Source of the DNA: Spongiactinospora sp. TRM90649
Lineage (GTDB): Bacteria > Actinomycetota > Actinomycetes > Streptosporangiales > Streptosporangiaceae
Assembly (NCBI RefSeq): GCF_029382225.1
Contig: NZ_JARLTC010000023.1
Span: 1-57,186 of the forward strand
Reading direction: 5' to 3'
Length of the DNA: 57,186 nt
Both the position numbers and the translations under genes were made by a program. Shown piece by piece: positions 24,883-33,166 of this stretch (positions are counted from its first letter, which is position 1; each line of letters starts with the position of its first letter). Below the pieces are notes generated by a model. The model was not told where the DNA came from. It ran no database searches and worked only from the letters and a program-made list of their open reading frames with translations.

Positions 24883-25520
24883 CCGGCACCGAAGCCGACG
24901 AACCCGAGCCGACTCAGGAGCCCGGGGCCCCGCCGAGCCGCCGGGCGCGGTGGCGCGGATACGCCTCCTGGACCGTCGCAGGAGCGTTGCTGACCGTGGG
25001 GGCCACGGCCGGGGTGATCCAGTGGACGCGGGCCGGACGGCTGGCCGAGGAGAAGGCCGACCGCGCGGCCGTGGCCACCGGCGCGGGCGAGTTCGCCGTG
25101 GCGTTGCTCAGCTACGACTACCGGAACCTGCAGGCGGCCAGGAACGGCGTGCTGAGCCGCGCGGCCGACGGCTTCGCCAGGACCTACGACGAGGCGTTCA
25201 CCGGCGGCCTGGAGAGCGTGATCACCAAGTTGCGGGCCTCGGCCACCGCGACCGTCAGAGACGTCTACGTGGCCGACGTCGCCGAGGGCGGGGCGCGCGC
25301 CATCGCGGTGGCCGACGCCCAGATCAACGGCACCATGGGCACCCGCAGGGTGCTCGGCTCGCACCTGGAGATGCGACTGGTCCGGCTCGGCGGGAAGTGG
25401 CGGATAGACGAGGTGACCGCGATCGGCGCGGCCGACGAGAGCGTCACCCGTCCCGGTGGCGGTTCCGAGGAATCCGCGCGACCCGATACCCAAGAAAAGA
25501 GCGAAAAGTCCGGAAAGTAG
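24879..25520 (+). CDS. Mce-associated membrane protein
   Basis: 213 residues from ATG 24879 (CAGGAG upstream; overlap with mceF). A 30-residue acidic cytoplasmic start is followed by one transmembrane helix (about 35-55). The outer domain has the Mas-type pattern of an early helix with LLSYDYRNLQAARNGVLSRA and a beta-rich end with MRLVRLGGKWRIDEV. Mce-associated proteins stabilise Mce complexes in mycobacteria. The tail is Ser, Glu and Lys rich. It is the last gene of the operon. Confidence 0.82.
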   Translation: MTGTEADEPEPTQEPGAPPSRRARWRGYASWTVAGALLTVGATAGVIQWTRAGRLAEEKADRAAVATGAGEFAVALLSYDYRNLQAARNGVLSRAADGFARTYDEAFTGGLESVITKLRASATATVRDVYVADVAEGGARAIAVADAQINGTMGTRRVLGSHLEMRLVRLGGKWRIDEVTAIGAADESVTRPGGGSEESARPDTQEKSEKSGK

Positions 25521-25564
25521 TGATGGGCGGTGGATCGTCCGCTGATCGGCCCTAGGCTGGGGCG

Positions 25565-26221
25565 GTGACCGATCCGGTGGTGCTGGCCGGGGCGACCTCA
25601 TCGCTCGGGTCCCTCGGCGACGAACGGCTGCTCACCGAGACCGAAAGGGGCCGAGCGGCGCGCATGAGACGTCCGGCCGACCGCGCCGACTACATCGCCG
25701 CCCATCTGCTGGCCCGGCACTGCGCCGCCGAGCTGCTCGGCCGTCCGCCCGGCACGCTGACGCTGGCGCAGCGCTGCGGCGACTGCGACGCCACCGGCCA
25801 CGGCAGGCCGTACTTCGCCGAGGCCCCCGAGGTCGGCGTCAGCCTCACGCACACCCGGGGTTACGTGTGCGCGGCGGCCGGGCCCGGGAAGGTCGGCGTG
25901 GACGCGGAACGGGTGCCGGACGGCCCCTTCGACGACGCCGTGGCCGGGCAGTCGCTCGCCCCCGGCGAGGTCGCGGTGGTCACCGGGAACCGCGCCCTGA
26001 TCCGCCAGTGGGTGCGCAAGGAGTCGCTGGTCAAGCGGGGTGAGCTGACGCTGGCGGGGTTGCGGTCGCTCGACCTGTCGGCGCTGCCGCTGGACGAGCC
26101 GGGAGTGGCCCGCGCGCTGCGCTGGCAGGGCAGGCATCTGCTCGAATGGGCGGAGGGCGACGTGCTGGTGACGGCGATCACCGATTCTCCCGCTCGGCGC
26201 TCCTTCGTGTTCACTCCGTGA
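25565..26221 (+). CDS. 4'-phosphopantetheinyl transferase (Sfp type)
   Basis: A 218-residue enzyme that would transfer phosphopantetheine from coenzyme A to carrier proteins. Key motifs are present: VGVDAERV (Mg-binding Asp, about 114-121) and WVRKESLVK (Glu and Lys of the second motif, about 151-159). VSLTHTRGYV lies upstream. It starts at GTG 25565. No carrier-protein or synthase gene is nearby, so it probably serves targets elsewhere (polyketide, peptide or fatty acid systems). It lies 44 bases after the mce operon and may be independently expressed. Confidence 0.88.
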   Translation: MTDPVVLAGATSSLGSLGDERLLTETERGRAARMRRPADRADYIAAHLLARHCAAELLGRPPGTLTLAQRCGDCDATGHGRPYFAEAPEVGVSLTHTRGYVCAAAGPGKVGVDAERVPDGPFDDAVAGQSLAPGEVAVVTGNRALIRQWVRKESLVKRGELTLAGLRSLDLSALPLDEPGVARALRWQGRHLLEWAEGDVLVTAITDSPARRSFVFTP

Positions 26222-26292
26222 ACCCCCGCCGCACGGCCGTCCCCGCTGGCCCAGGAAGGTCATCAAGGCGGCCCTCCCCGGTGGTCACCTGC

Positions 26293-26299
26293 GTATAGA
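26293..26299 (+). promoter_or_regulatory. Candidate -10 element of a leaderless MarR transcript
   Basis: TATAGAT ends nine bases before the MarR ATG at 26309, and no Shine-Dalgarno sequence precedes that ATG. The spacing would put transcription start at or next to the start codon, as in actinobacterial leaderless mRNAs. A clear -35 is not visible. Confidence 0.4.
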
Positions 26300-26308
26300 T
26301 TGCATGTC

Positions 26309-26773
26309 ATGAGCACCGACGAACCCCGCTGGCTTACCTCCATCGAGCAGCGGGCGTGGCGGTCCCATCTCAGCGCGCACAAGCTCCTGTCCCATCGTCT
26401 CGATCGCGAGCTGCACGAGTTCGGGCTGTCACTCAACGACTACGAGATCCTCGTCAACCTCTCCGAGAGCCCGAGACGGCGAATGCGCATGAGCGATCTC
26501 GCCGACGCGACGGTGCAGTCCCGCAGCCGCCTGTCGCACCAGATCTCGCGCATGGAGGCCGCGGGCCTGGTCACGCGGGAGAGTTGCGACGACGACCGGC
26601 GCGGCACGTTCGCGGTGCTCACCGACCACGGCTGGGAGACCATCCTGCGGGTGGCCCCGCACCACGTGGCGGGCGTGCGCCAGCACTTCATCGACCGGCT
26701 CACCGACGACCAGCTCCACGATCTGCAACGGGCCCTCGACCCGGTGATCGACCACCTCAAGAGCCTGCGGTGA
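26309..26773 (+). CDS. MarR-family transcriptional regulator
   Basis: A 154-residue winged-helix protein with the MarR layout: a dimerisation helix (about 10-35), the HTH and wing (about 45-110, including MRMSDLADATVQSRSRLSHQ and DDDRRGTFAVLT), and a C-terminal helix. The wing motif is DDRRG, a close variant of the typical D-x-R-G. Ligand and targets are unknown. The neighbouring lipid-transport pair LprG-P55 on the same strand starts 101 bases downstream, so it may be part of, or control, that transcript. Confidence 0.88.
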   Translation: MSTDEPRWLTSIEQRAWRSHLSAHKLLSHRLDRELHEFGLSLNDYEILVNLSESPRRRMRMSDLADATVQSRSRLSHQISRMEAAGLVTRESCDDDRRGTFAVLTDHGWETILRVAPHHVAGVRQHFIDRLTDDQLHDLQRALDPVIDHLKSLR

Positions 26774-26874
26774 CGACCGGGAGCCCCCATCTGATTCCGC
26801 GAGCCGGTCGCGCCCCCACCGCCCGGGTGACTACGATCCCGGCCATGTGGCTTCGCCGTTCCGGGGGGATTCCG

Positions 26875-27561
26875 ATGCGGGCCTTCGCGCTCTGCCTCGC
26901 GTTCATGTCGTCGCTGGCCGTACTCGCCGGCTGCACCGGCGGCGGGGCCGCCGGGTCCTCGGCCGCGCTGCCCTCGGGCGACGAGGTGCTGAAGAAGTCC
27001 TCGGCGGCGATGCGCACGGTCAAGAGCGCGGCGTTCGCCATCGAGACCGAGGGCAGGCCGCCGGTGCCGGTGCGCAAGGCCGACGGCAGGCTCACCGCCA
27101 CCGGTGACGGCGACGGCACCGTCCAGGTCGAGGTACTCGGCAGCCTGCAGGAGCTGGCGTTCGTGCTGCTCGGCGACACCGTGCACTTCAAAGGCCCGAC
27201 CGGCGGCTACCAGAAGATGACCAGGCAGCAGCTCGCCGCGTTCTACGACCCCTCGGCCATCCTCGATCCGGCCAAGGGCGTCCCGGCGCTGCTGGCCTCC
27301 TCCACCAAGGCCAGCACCCAGGCCGAGGAGACCGTGGGAGACGTCGCCGCCTACCGGGTCGCCGCGTCGCTGTCCAAGCAGGCGCTGTCGGCGTTCGTGC
27401 CGGGCATCGACCAGGGCTCCGACGCCACCCTGTGGGTCGACAAGGCCAGTGGCCGCCTGGTGAAGGCGAGCCTGCCGCTGGGCCAGGGCGAGAACGCGGG
27501 CAAGGTGATCGTGACCCTGCGCGACTACGACGTGCCCGTCCAGGTGACCCCGCCGAAGTGA
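26875..27561 (+). CDS. lprG: LprG/LppX-family lipid-carrying lipoprotein
   Basis: 228 residues from ATG 26875, which has GGGGGGA 5 bases upstream; an ATG at 26845 lacks such a site. The lipobox is AVLAGC (Cys21). The body has the LppX_LprAFG pattern, a lipid-binding half-barrel with stretches such as SAAMRTVKSAAFAIETEG and a C-terminal LWVDKASGRLVKASL. In mycobacteria LprG works with the MFS pump P55 to move triacylglycerides or lipoglycans. Here the same pair is kept: the next gene overlaps by GTGA. Confidence 0.9.
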   Translation: MRAFALCLAFMSSLAVLAGCTGGGAAGSSAALPSGDEVLKKSSAAMRTVKSAAFAIETEGRPPVPVRKADGRLTATGDGDGTVQVEVLGSLQELAFVLLGDTVHFKGPTGGYQKMTRQQLAAFYDPSAILDPAKGVPALLASSTKASTQAEETVGDVAAYRVAASLSKQALSAFVPGIDQGSDATLWVDKASGRLVKASLPLGQGENAGKVIVTLRDYDVPVQVTPPK

Positions 27562-29120
27562 CCGTCCCTTCCGGCCCGCCCGGCTCCGAGACCATCCCGG
27601 CCGCCACGGGCGGTCCTCCGGTGCGTTCCCGCCGCGGCCTGGCGCTCGGCATGGGCGGCCTGGCCGTGCTGCTCGCCGCGCTCGACGCCTACGTGGTGGT
27701 CACCGTCCTGGTCGACATCGCCGCCGACGTCGGGGTGCCGCTGAACCGGCTGGAGCGGGCCACCCCGGTGGTCACCGGGTTCCTGCTCGGCTACGTGGCC
27801 GCGATGCCGCTGCTCGGCAGGCTCTCCGACCGCTACGGCAGGCGTCCGCTCATCCTGCTGTGCCTGGCCGGGTTCGCCGCCGGGTCGGCGCTGACGGCGC
27901 TGGCCACCTCGGTGCCGCCGCTGGTCGCGGGCCGCACGCTGCAGGGCGTCGCGGGCGGCGCGCTGCTGCCCATCACCATGGCCCTGGTCGCCGACCTGTG
28001 GGACGAGCACGCGCGGCCGGTGGCGCTCGGCGCGGTCGGCGCCGCCCAGGAGCTGGGCAGCGTCCTCGGGCCGCTGTACGGCGCGGGGCTGGCGTCGCTG
28101 ATCGGCTGGCGGGGCATCTTCTGGGTGAACGTGCCGCTGTCGGCGGTCGCGGCGGTGGCCGTGTGGCTGGCCGTGCCGTCCGGTTCCGGCCGGCCCAAGC
28201 CAGGCCACGACGAGGCCCCGCCGCCGCGCACCGACGTCGTGGGCGGGCTGCTGCTGGCGCTGGCGCTGGGCCTGCTGGTCGCCGGGCTGTACAACCCCGA
28301 GCCCGAGCGGGCGGTGCTGCCGCCGTGGGGGCCGCCGCTGGTCATCGCGGGCGTGGCCGCCGGGGTGGCGTTCGTGGTGTGGGAGATCCGCGCCAGGACC
28401 CGCCTGATCGACCTCTCGCGGACGACCCGGCGGCCGTTCCTGATCTGGCTCGCGGTGAGCTTCCTGACCGGCGCGGCACTGCTGGTCACCCTGGTCGACG
28501 TGCAGCTCACCGCGCAGACGCTGCTGCGCCTCGACGCCGTCGGCGGCGCGCTGGTGCTGTCCAGGTTCCTGGTGGCGCTGGCGGTCACCGCGCTGCTCGG
28601 CGGGCTCCTGGCCAGGTGGCTGGGCGAACGGCTGGTCGCGGCGGGCGGGCTGGCCCTGGCCGCCGCCGGATATCTCCGGATCGGGCAGTGGCCGCTCGAC
28701 CTGGCCGCCGCCGCGACCCGGATGGACCTCGACCTGATCCTGGCCGGGGCCGGGCTGGGGCTGGTGATCGCCCCCGCCTCCTCGGCCATCCTGCGGGCGT
28801 GCCCGGCGGCCGAGCACGGCGTCGCCTCGGCGGCGGTGGTCGTCGCCCGGATGATGGGCATGCTGCTCGGCATCGCCGGGCTCTCCGCGTGGGGTTTCTA
28901 CCGCTTCAGGTCGCTTACCGCGACGCTGGACACGCCGCTGCCGTTCGGCGTCGACCCGGACGAGTACAAGCGCCTGGTGCTGGAGTACGAGGCGCAGGTG
29001 CGGGCGGCGCTGCACACCGAGTACACCGAGATCTTCATGCTCACCGCCGTGCTGTGCGCCGTGGCCGCGGTGCTGGCGCTGCTGGCGCCGCGCGGCGATC
29101 GGCGTCCGCACCAGTCGTAG
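27558..29120 (+). CDS. MFS transporter, P55-type
   Basis: A 520-residue DHA-type MFS transporter with about 14 transmembrane helices. Motif A is GRLSDRYGRRPLI (about 91-103). It overlaps the lprG stop (GTG 27558), which copies the conserved LprG-P55 operon of actinobacteria. That pairing suggests export of lipid species across the membrane in concert with the lipoprotein, rather than simple drug efflux. A long internal loop (about 205-225) is Pro and Arg rich. A periplasmic-side loop near 455-480 carries acidic residues. Confidence 0.88.
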   Translation: MTVPSGPPGSETIPAATGGPPVRSRRGLALGMGGLAVLLAALDAYVVVTVLVDIAADVGVPLNRLERATPVVTGFLLGYVAAMPLLGRLSDRYGRRPLILLCLAGFAAGSALTALATSVPPLVAGRTLQGVAGGALLPITMALVADLWDEHARPVALGAVGAAQELGSVLGPLYGAGLASLIGWRGIFWVNVPLSAVAAVAVWLAVPSGSGRPKPGHDEAPPPRTDVVGGLLLALALGLLVAGLYNPEPERAVLPPWGPPLVIAGVAAGVAFVVWEIRARTRLIDLSRTTRRPFLIWLAVSFLTGAALLVTLVDVQLTAQTLLRLDAVGGALVLSRFLVALAVTALLGGLLARWLGERLVAAGGLALAAAGYLRIGQWPLDLAAAATRMDLDLILAGAGLGLVIAPASSAILRACPAAEHGVASAAVVVARMMGMLLGIAGLSAWGFYRFRSLTATLDTPLPFGVDPDEYKRLVLEYEAQVRAALHTEYTEIFMLTAVLCAVAAVLALLAPRGDRRPHQS

Positions 29121-29195
29121 ACAAGAGAGTTCCAAGTCGCGGACGTCATCGTGAACGAGCACATTTCGAGAACCGTGCTCGTTAGGAGCCCGTCC

Positions 29196-29666
29196 ATGCG
29201 CAAGGCCTTCCTGGCTCTGGCCACCCTTCAGCTCGTCGCGGTCATCGCGCAGTTCTACTTCGCCACCTTCGGCGCGTTCCAGCGTCCCATTCCCGCCGGG
29301 GGCTCGATGGGCGCGCTGGAGCCGCACGTGATCAACGGCACGATGATCATCCCTCTGCTCGGCCTGGTCGTCACCGTCGTCGCGGCGATCGCCAGGGCGG
29401 GCGGGCGGATGATCTGGTGGAGCGTCACCCCCGTCCTGGTCGTGATCGCGCAGCTCTTCGTGGTCTTCCCGGTGGCCGAGCTGTTCGGCTTCACCGCCGA
29501 GCAGACCACCACCGGCGCCCACGTCGCGATGGGCTTCCACGCCATCCTCGGGCTGGTGCTGCTGCTGGCGTCCGTGCGGGCGTTCCAGGGCGCCAGGGCG
29601 CTGGCCTCGGGCGCCGCCCAGGCCCCGGCGGCGACCGCCCCGCAGGCCCACGCCGAGACGCACTGA
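29196..29666 (+). CDS. Four-helix membrane protein
   Basis: 156 residues from ATG 29196 (TAGGAGC upstream). Four hydrophobic segments lie at about 5-25, 48-68, 76-98 and 107-127. An Ala-rich tail follows. One invariant-looking His lies in several helices or loops (EPHVINGTM, GAHVAMGFHAILG), which would suit metal or haem contacts. It resembles small membrane proteins of the DUF6220 kind, but that is only an impression. It sits 7 bases before the multicopper oxidase and is probably co-transcribed with it. Confidence 0.72.
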   Translation: MRKAFLALATLQLVAVIAQFYFATFGAFQRPIPAGGSMGALEPHVINGTMIIPLLGLVVTVVAAIARAGGRMIWWSVTPVLVVIAQLFVVFPVAELFGFTAEQTTTGAHVAMGFHAILGLVLLLASVRAFQGARALASGAAQAPAATAPQAHAETH

Positions 29667-29673
29667 CCGGCCG

Positions 29674-31662
29674 ATGAGCACAGGCAGCCTGCTCGCCCTG
29701 GACCATCTGGCGCTCGCGCTGGCCGCCCTGCTGTGGCCGGCGGCGGCCACGTTCACCGTGTCGGCGGCGCGGGCCACCGGAGCGGAGACGCGCGGGCACG
29801 CGAGGGCGGCGGCCGGGCTGCTGATCGGCGCACTGCTGGCCACGGCGCTGCGCGGGGCGCTGATCGCCGCGCTCGCCGGGTCGGGCTGGTGGTTCGTGGC
29901 CGAGAAGGCGACGCTCGCCCTCCCGCTCGTGGCGGGGCCGGCGCTGTTCGCCGCCGTCCTGACCCTCCCCCGCCTGATCGGCCCGGCCCTGGGCCGGGAG
30001 GCCGGTCCGCGCCGCCCTGCGCCGCTGCCCGTGGTGGCCGCCGCGTACGGCGCGCCCGCCGGGGTCGTGGTGGCGCTCACCATGTCCTATCCCGTCGAAC
30101 CGCTTGCGGCGACCGTGATCGCCGCCCTGGTGGCCGCCGCGACCGGGCTGACCTGGCGCACGCTCACCGTCCCCGCGCGCACGCCCCGGCGGTGGAGCGT
30201 GGCGGGCGGGGTGGCCGTGCTGTGCTTCGCGCTGGTGTGGGGCGCCGGGGCGGCCTGGTCGAGCCGGGTGCCCGCCGGCTTCAACCTCGGCTCGCACCAT
30301 CCGAGGACGGCCCAGACCGCTCCGGCCGTCCCGGCACCGAGAACAGTGCCGGAAACCGTGCCGATCACCGATCTGCGCGGCCCCTCCGGGAAAGCGGATC
30401 GCCGGTTCACGCTGACCGCGGCCGAGACCCGGATCGGCCTGCCGTCCGGACGGCGGGTCGCCGCGTGGGCCTTCAACGGCCGCAGCCCGGGGCCCCTGTT
30501 GCGGGTCCGCCAGGGCGACCTGGTCGAGGTGCGGCTGCGCAACCGCGTCCCCGGGATCGGTGTGACCCTGCACTGGCACGGCTACCCCGTGCCCGCCGGT
30601 GAGGACGGCGTGGCCGGGGTGACGCAGGACGCCGTGCCGTACGGCGGGGAGTTCGTCTACCGCTTCCGCGCCGGACAGGCGGGCACCTACTGGTACCACA
30701 GTCACGACCTCTCCGACCCCGCCGTGCGGATGGGGCTGTTCGGCGCGCTGGTGGTCACCCCGCGCGACGCCCGGCCGGCCGCCGGGGACCACACGGTGAT
30801 GCTGCACACCTATGGCGGCGCGCTCACGGTCGCGGTGGACGAGCAGCCGCCCGTGGACGGGCAGGCCAGGCTCACGGCGGCGGCGGGCACTCCGGTGCGG
30901 CTGCGGGTCGTGGCGACGGACAACGTGCCGAGGGTGATCGGAGTCGGCGGCGGCGTGCCGTACCGGCTGGCGGCGGTGGACGGACGCGACCTGAACGAGC
31001 CCGGCGAACTGCGGGACCAGCGGCTCCCGCTGGCCGCGGGCGGTCGCTACGACGTGACCTTCACCATGCCCCGGACCCCCGTCTCGATCTCCGTGGACGG
31101 CCGCGCCGACGCGGGGCTGATCGTCACGCCGGGCCCCGGCTCGGGCCCGGATCCGGCCCCCGCGCGCGGGCCGCTGCTCGACATCACCGCCTACGGCCGC
31201 CCCGGCCCGGACGGCCCGCCGTCACGGTTCGACCGGGAGCTGACCTGGGTCCTGGACCGGGGCCTGGCCATGCTCGACGGCGTCCCCGCCTACGCGCACA
31301 CGGTCAACGGGCGGGTGTGGCCGGACATCGACGCGCCGCTGGTGGACGAGGGGGAGCTGCTGCGGATCACCGTGGTGAACCGGAGCAGGGACACCCATCC
31401 GATGCACCCGCACGGCCACCAGGTGCTGGTGCTGTCCAGGAACGGCGTGCCCGCGACCGGCTCGCCGCTGTGGATGGACACCTTCGACGTGGCGCCGGGA
31501 GAGGTGTGGGTGGTGGCGCTGCGCGCCGACAATCCGGGCATCTGGATGTCGCACTGCCACGACCTCGGCCATGCCAAGCTCGGTATGACCTTCCACTTCG
31601 GCTACCGGGGCGTCACGACGCCGTTCGACGCGGGCCACGCGTCGGGCAACCACCCGGAGTGA
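29674..31662 (+). CDS. Membrane-anchored multicopper oxidase
   Basis: A 662-residue protein. The first 210 residues contain five to six transmembrane helices. The rest is a cupredoxin-type multicopper oxidase with all four copper motifs: HWHG (about 300), YHSH (about 340), HPMHPHGH (about 573-580) and HCHDLGHAKLGM (about 627-638). It therefore has type 1, 2 and 3 copper sites and should oxidise a substrate with reduction of oxygen to water outside the membrane. Substrate (copper, phenols, other) is not determinable. It starts at ATG 29674 right after the four-helix protein. Confidence 0.9.
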   Translation: MSTGSLLALDHLALALAALLWPAAATFTVSAARATGAETRGHARAAAGLLIGALLATALRGALIAALAGSGWWFVAEKATLALPLVAGPALFAAVLTLPRLIGPALGREAGPRRPAPLPVVAAAYGAPAGVVVALTMSYPVEPLAATVIAALVAAATGLTWRTLTVPARTPRRWSVAGGVAVLCFALVWGAGAAWSSRVPAGFNLGSHHPRTAQTAPAVPAPRTVPETVPITDLRGPSGKADRRFTLTAAETRIGLPSGRRVAAWAFNGRSPGPLLRVRQGDLVEVRLRNRVPGIGVTLHWHGYPVPAGEDGVAGVTQDAVPYGGEFVYRFRAGQAGTYWYHSHDLSDPAVRMGLFGALVVTPRDARPAAGDHTVMLHTYGGALTVAVDEQPPVDGQARLTAAAGTPVRLRVVATDNVPRVIGVGGGVPYRLAAVDGRDLNEPGELRDQRLPLAAGGRYDVTFTMPRTPVSISVDGRADAGLIVTPGPGSGPDPAPARGPLLDITAYGRPGPDGPPSRFDRELTWVLDRGLAMLDGVPAYAHTVNGRVWPDIDAPLVDEGELLRITVVNRSRDTHPMHPHGHQVLVLSRNGVPATGSPLWMDTFDVAPGEVWVVALRADNPGIWMSHCHDLGHAKLGMTFHFGYRGVTTPFDAGHASGNHPE

Positions 31663-31665
31663 GGC

Positions 31666-32148
31666 TCAGGGCCAGGGGCCCAGGCCGGCGTCGGCGTGCA
31701 GGCACACCAGCGGCCGGTGCGCGCGCACGGCCAGCTCCAGGCCCTCCTCGAAGGTCGCACCCAGCTCCCAGATCCAGCCGAGCCCGCAGGCGACCATCCG
31801 GCCGCCCGCCTCCAGGAACACGGTGGAGTAGCTCAGCCACTCGCCGACGGGGCAGAAGCTTCCGCCGAGCAGGGTCTCCAGCTCCTCGCCCATCTTGCGC
31901 CCCGACGAACCCGCCGACAGCGGATCGACGTTGAACGGCTCGGGGTTGACGAACCTGCCGCCGCCCACCGGCTCGATCACCAGCCCGCCCAGCGCCGCGA
32001 GCACCTCGCGCGCGAGCGGGCTGACCGGGTGGCCGCCGACGGCCAGCGGGTCGATCCAGACGGCCGCGTCGGTGCGTCTGCCGGGGCGCCACCCGGCCGC
32101 GGCGAGCGCTCCGCGCACGTCGGCGTGCATCGCCCCGAACTCCGGCAT
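31666..32148 (-). CDS. SUKH-3 family immunity-type protein
   Basis: A 160-residue soluble protein. It has the SUKH-3 pattern: AGWRPGRRTDAAVWIDPL near the start, VLAALGGLVIEPVG in the middle, and a C-terminal WELGATFEEGLELAVR. SUKH proteins are typically immunity partners of polymorphic or contact-dependent toxins. No toxin gene is next to it, so it is an orphan or a housekeeping member. The ATG at 32148 has GAGGG 6 bases upstream; a longer version from 32226 lacks such a site. It converges with the oxidase gene with only 3 bases between stops. Confidence 0.78.
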   Translation of the reverse strand: MPEFGAMHADVRGALAAAGWRPGRRTDAAVWIDPLAVGGHPVSPLAREVLAALGGLVIEPVGGGRFVNPEPFNVDPLSAGSSGRKMGEELETLLGGSFCPVGEWLSYSTVFLEAGGRMVACGLGWIWELGATFEEGLELAVRAHRPLVCLHADAGLGPWP

Positions 32149-32232
32149 CGTCCCTCGACCGCTCGTCACCCGCTGGGCCGTCCATTCTCGCAGGTCGAAA
32201 CGGGGCGGGCGGCCGACAGGCGGCACGGCGGG

Positions 32233-33051
32233 TCAGATTTCGTCGACGCTCCCGCAGTCGCCGGCGGCTTCGGAGTCGTCGTTGTAGGCGTCCTGCACCA
32301 GACCGGATCCTCCGCCCTCATTGGCATAGGCCGGGTGCAGGAAGCGGTCGTCGGTGCATTTCACGCCCGCGTACCAGGATTGGTCGGAACCCATGATCCA
32401 GTGCCGCAGCGGACCTCCGGGGGTGTCCCGCCAGAAATCCACCATGCCCTTGTCGTAGGCCATCACACGGACGATCTGATCGGTGCCGGGTTTGCGGACC
32501 GCGTACACGAAACGGTAGGCGTAGGTCACCCGGAGTTCGGGCAGGCCGTCCTCATCTTTTCTCGGCGCGGCCGACATCTTCCCCTCGACCTTTATGACGT
32601 CGCCGACGAGCTCGGCCTCGCCCTTGCCGAAGGTCAGCACCGAGCTGCGCGTGTCCTTCTTCACGTCCTTGTGGTCGAGGAACTTCAGGAAGTCCTTGCG
32701 CTGCTCGGGCATCAGGGCCATTGCGTAGGCGCTCGGCTTGCCGCCGAGCAGCGTGGCCCGGTCGAGGTAGGCGCCCACCAGGACCTTCTTCGTCGTCTGG
32801 TAGGCGGCGGCGACGTCTTTCCTGGAGAAGACGCCGGTCTTCGCGGCCTTCGGCGGCACGATCGCCGCCGCGCCGTCGCCGAACTTCTCCGCCTTGGAAC
32901 CGGCGAACGGCGCCTCCGCGCGGATCCGGCCGGGATCCGCCCTCAAGTCCAGTGACCGCCGGAGGTCTTCCCCGCTGACGCCGCACGCCGCGGCGGCGAG
33001 CGATGTTCCGGTGGCGGCCACCGAAGCGGCGACCCGTAACGACGTTCTCAT
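32233..33051 (-). CDS. Lipoprotein of unknown function
   Basis: 272 residues from ATG 33051 (GGGGG upstream). The lipobox is SLAAAAC (Cys at about 23). The mature protein is hydrophilic and mixed alpha/beta, with Lys- and Asp-rich stretches. It includes DKGMVDFWRDTPGGPLRHWI and a C-terminal region with a Cys pair (VKCTDD and GDCGSV). No known domain is recognised. An AT-rich patch (33131-33141, with TATTAT on the minus strand) about 80 bases upstream is a likely -10 region. It resembles uncharacterised actinobacterial surface lipoproteins. Confidence 0.75.
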   Translation of the reverse strand: MRTSLRVAASVAATGTSLAAAACGVSGEDLRRSLDLRADPGRIRAEAPFAGSKAEKFGDGAAAIVPPKAAKTGVFSRKDVAAAYQTTKKVLVGAYLDRATLLGGKPSAYAMALMPEQRKDFLKFLDHKDVKKDTRSSVLTFGKGEAELVGDVIKVEGKMSAAPRKDEDGLPELRVTYAYRFVYAVRKPGTDQIVRVMAYDKGMVDFWRDTPGGPLRHWIMGSDQSWYAGVKCTDDRFLHPAYANEGGGSGLVQDAYNDDSEAAGDCGSVDEI

Positions 33052-33166
33052 GAAAACCCCCGGGCGGAACTCATTCCCGGCCACCGTGCCAGGCCCAGAG
33101 GAAAGTACACCTGCGGCCACTTCAGCCGCAAATATAATATCGCACCACAGAATTCCGGGAGTTAAT

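Noticed and set aside
27525..30083. An 852-codon minus-strand open frame
   Set aside because: It lies antisense to the P55-type transporter, the four-helix protein and the start of the oxidase, and reads as Arg, Gln and Pro monotony.
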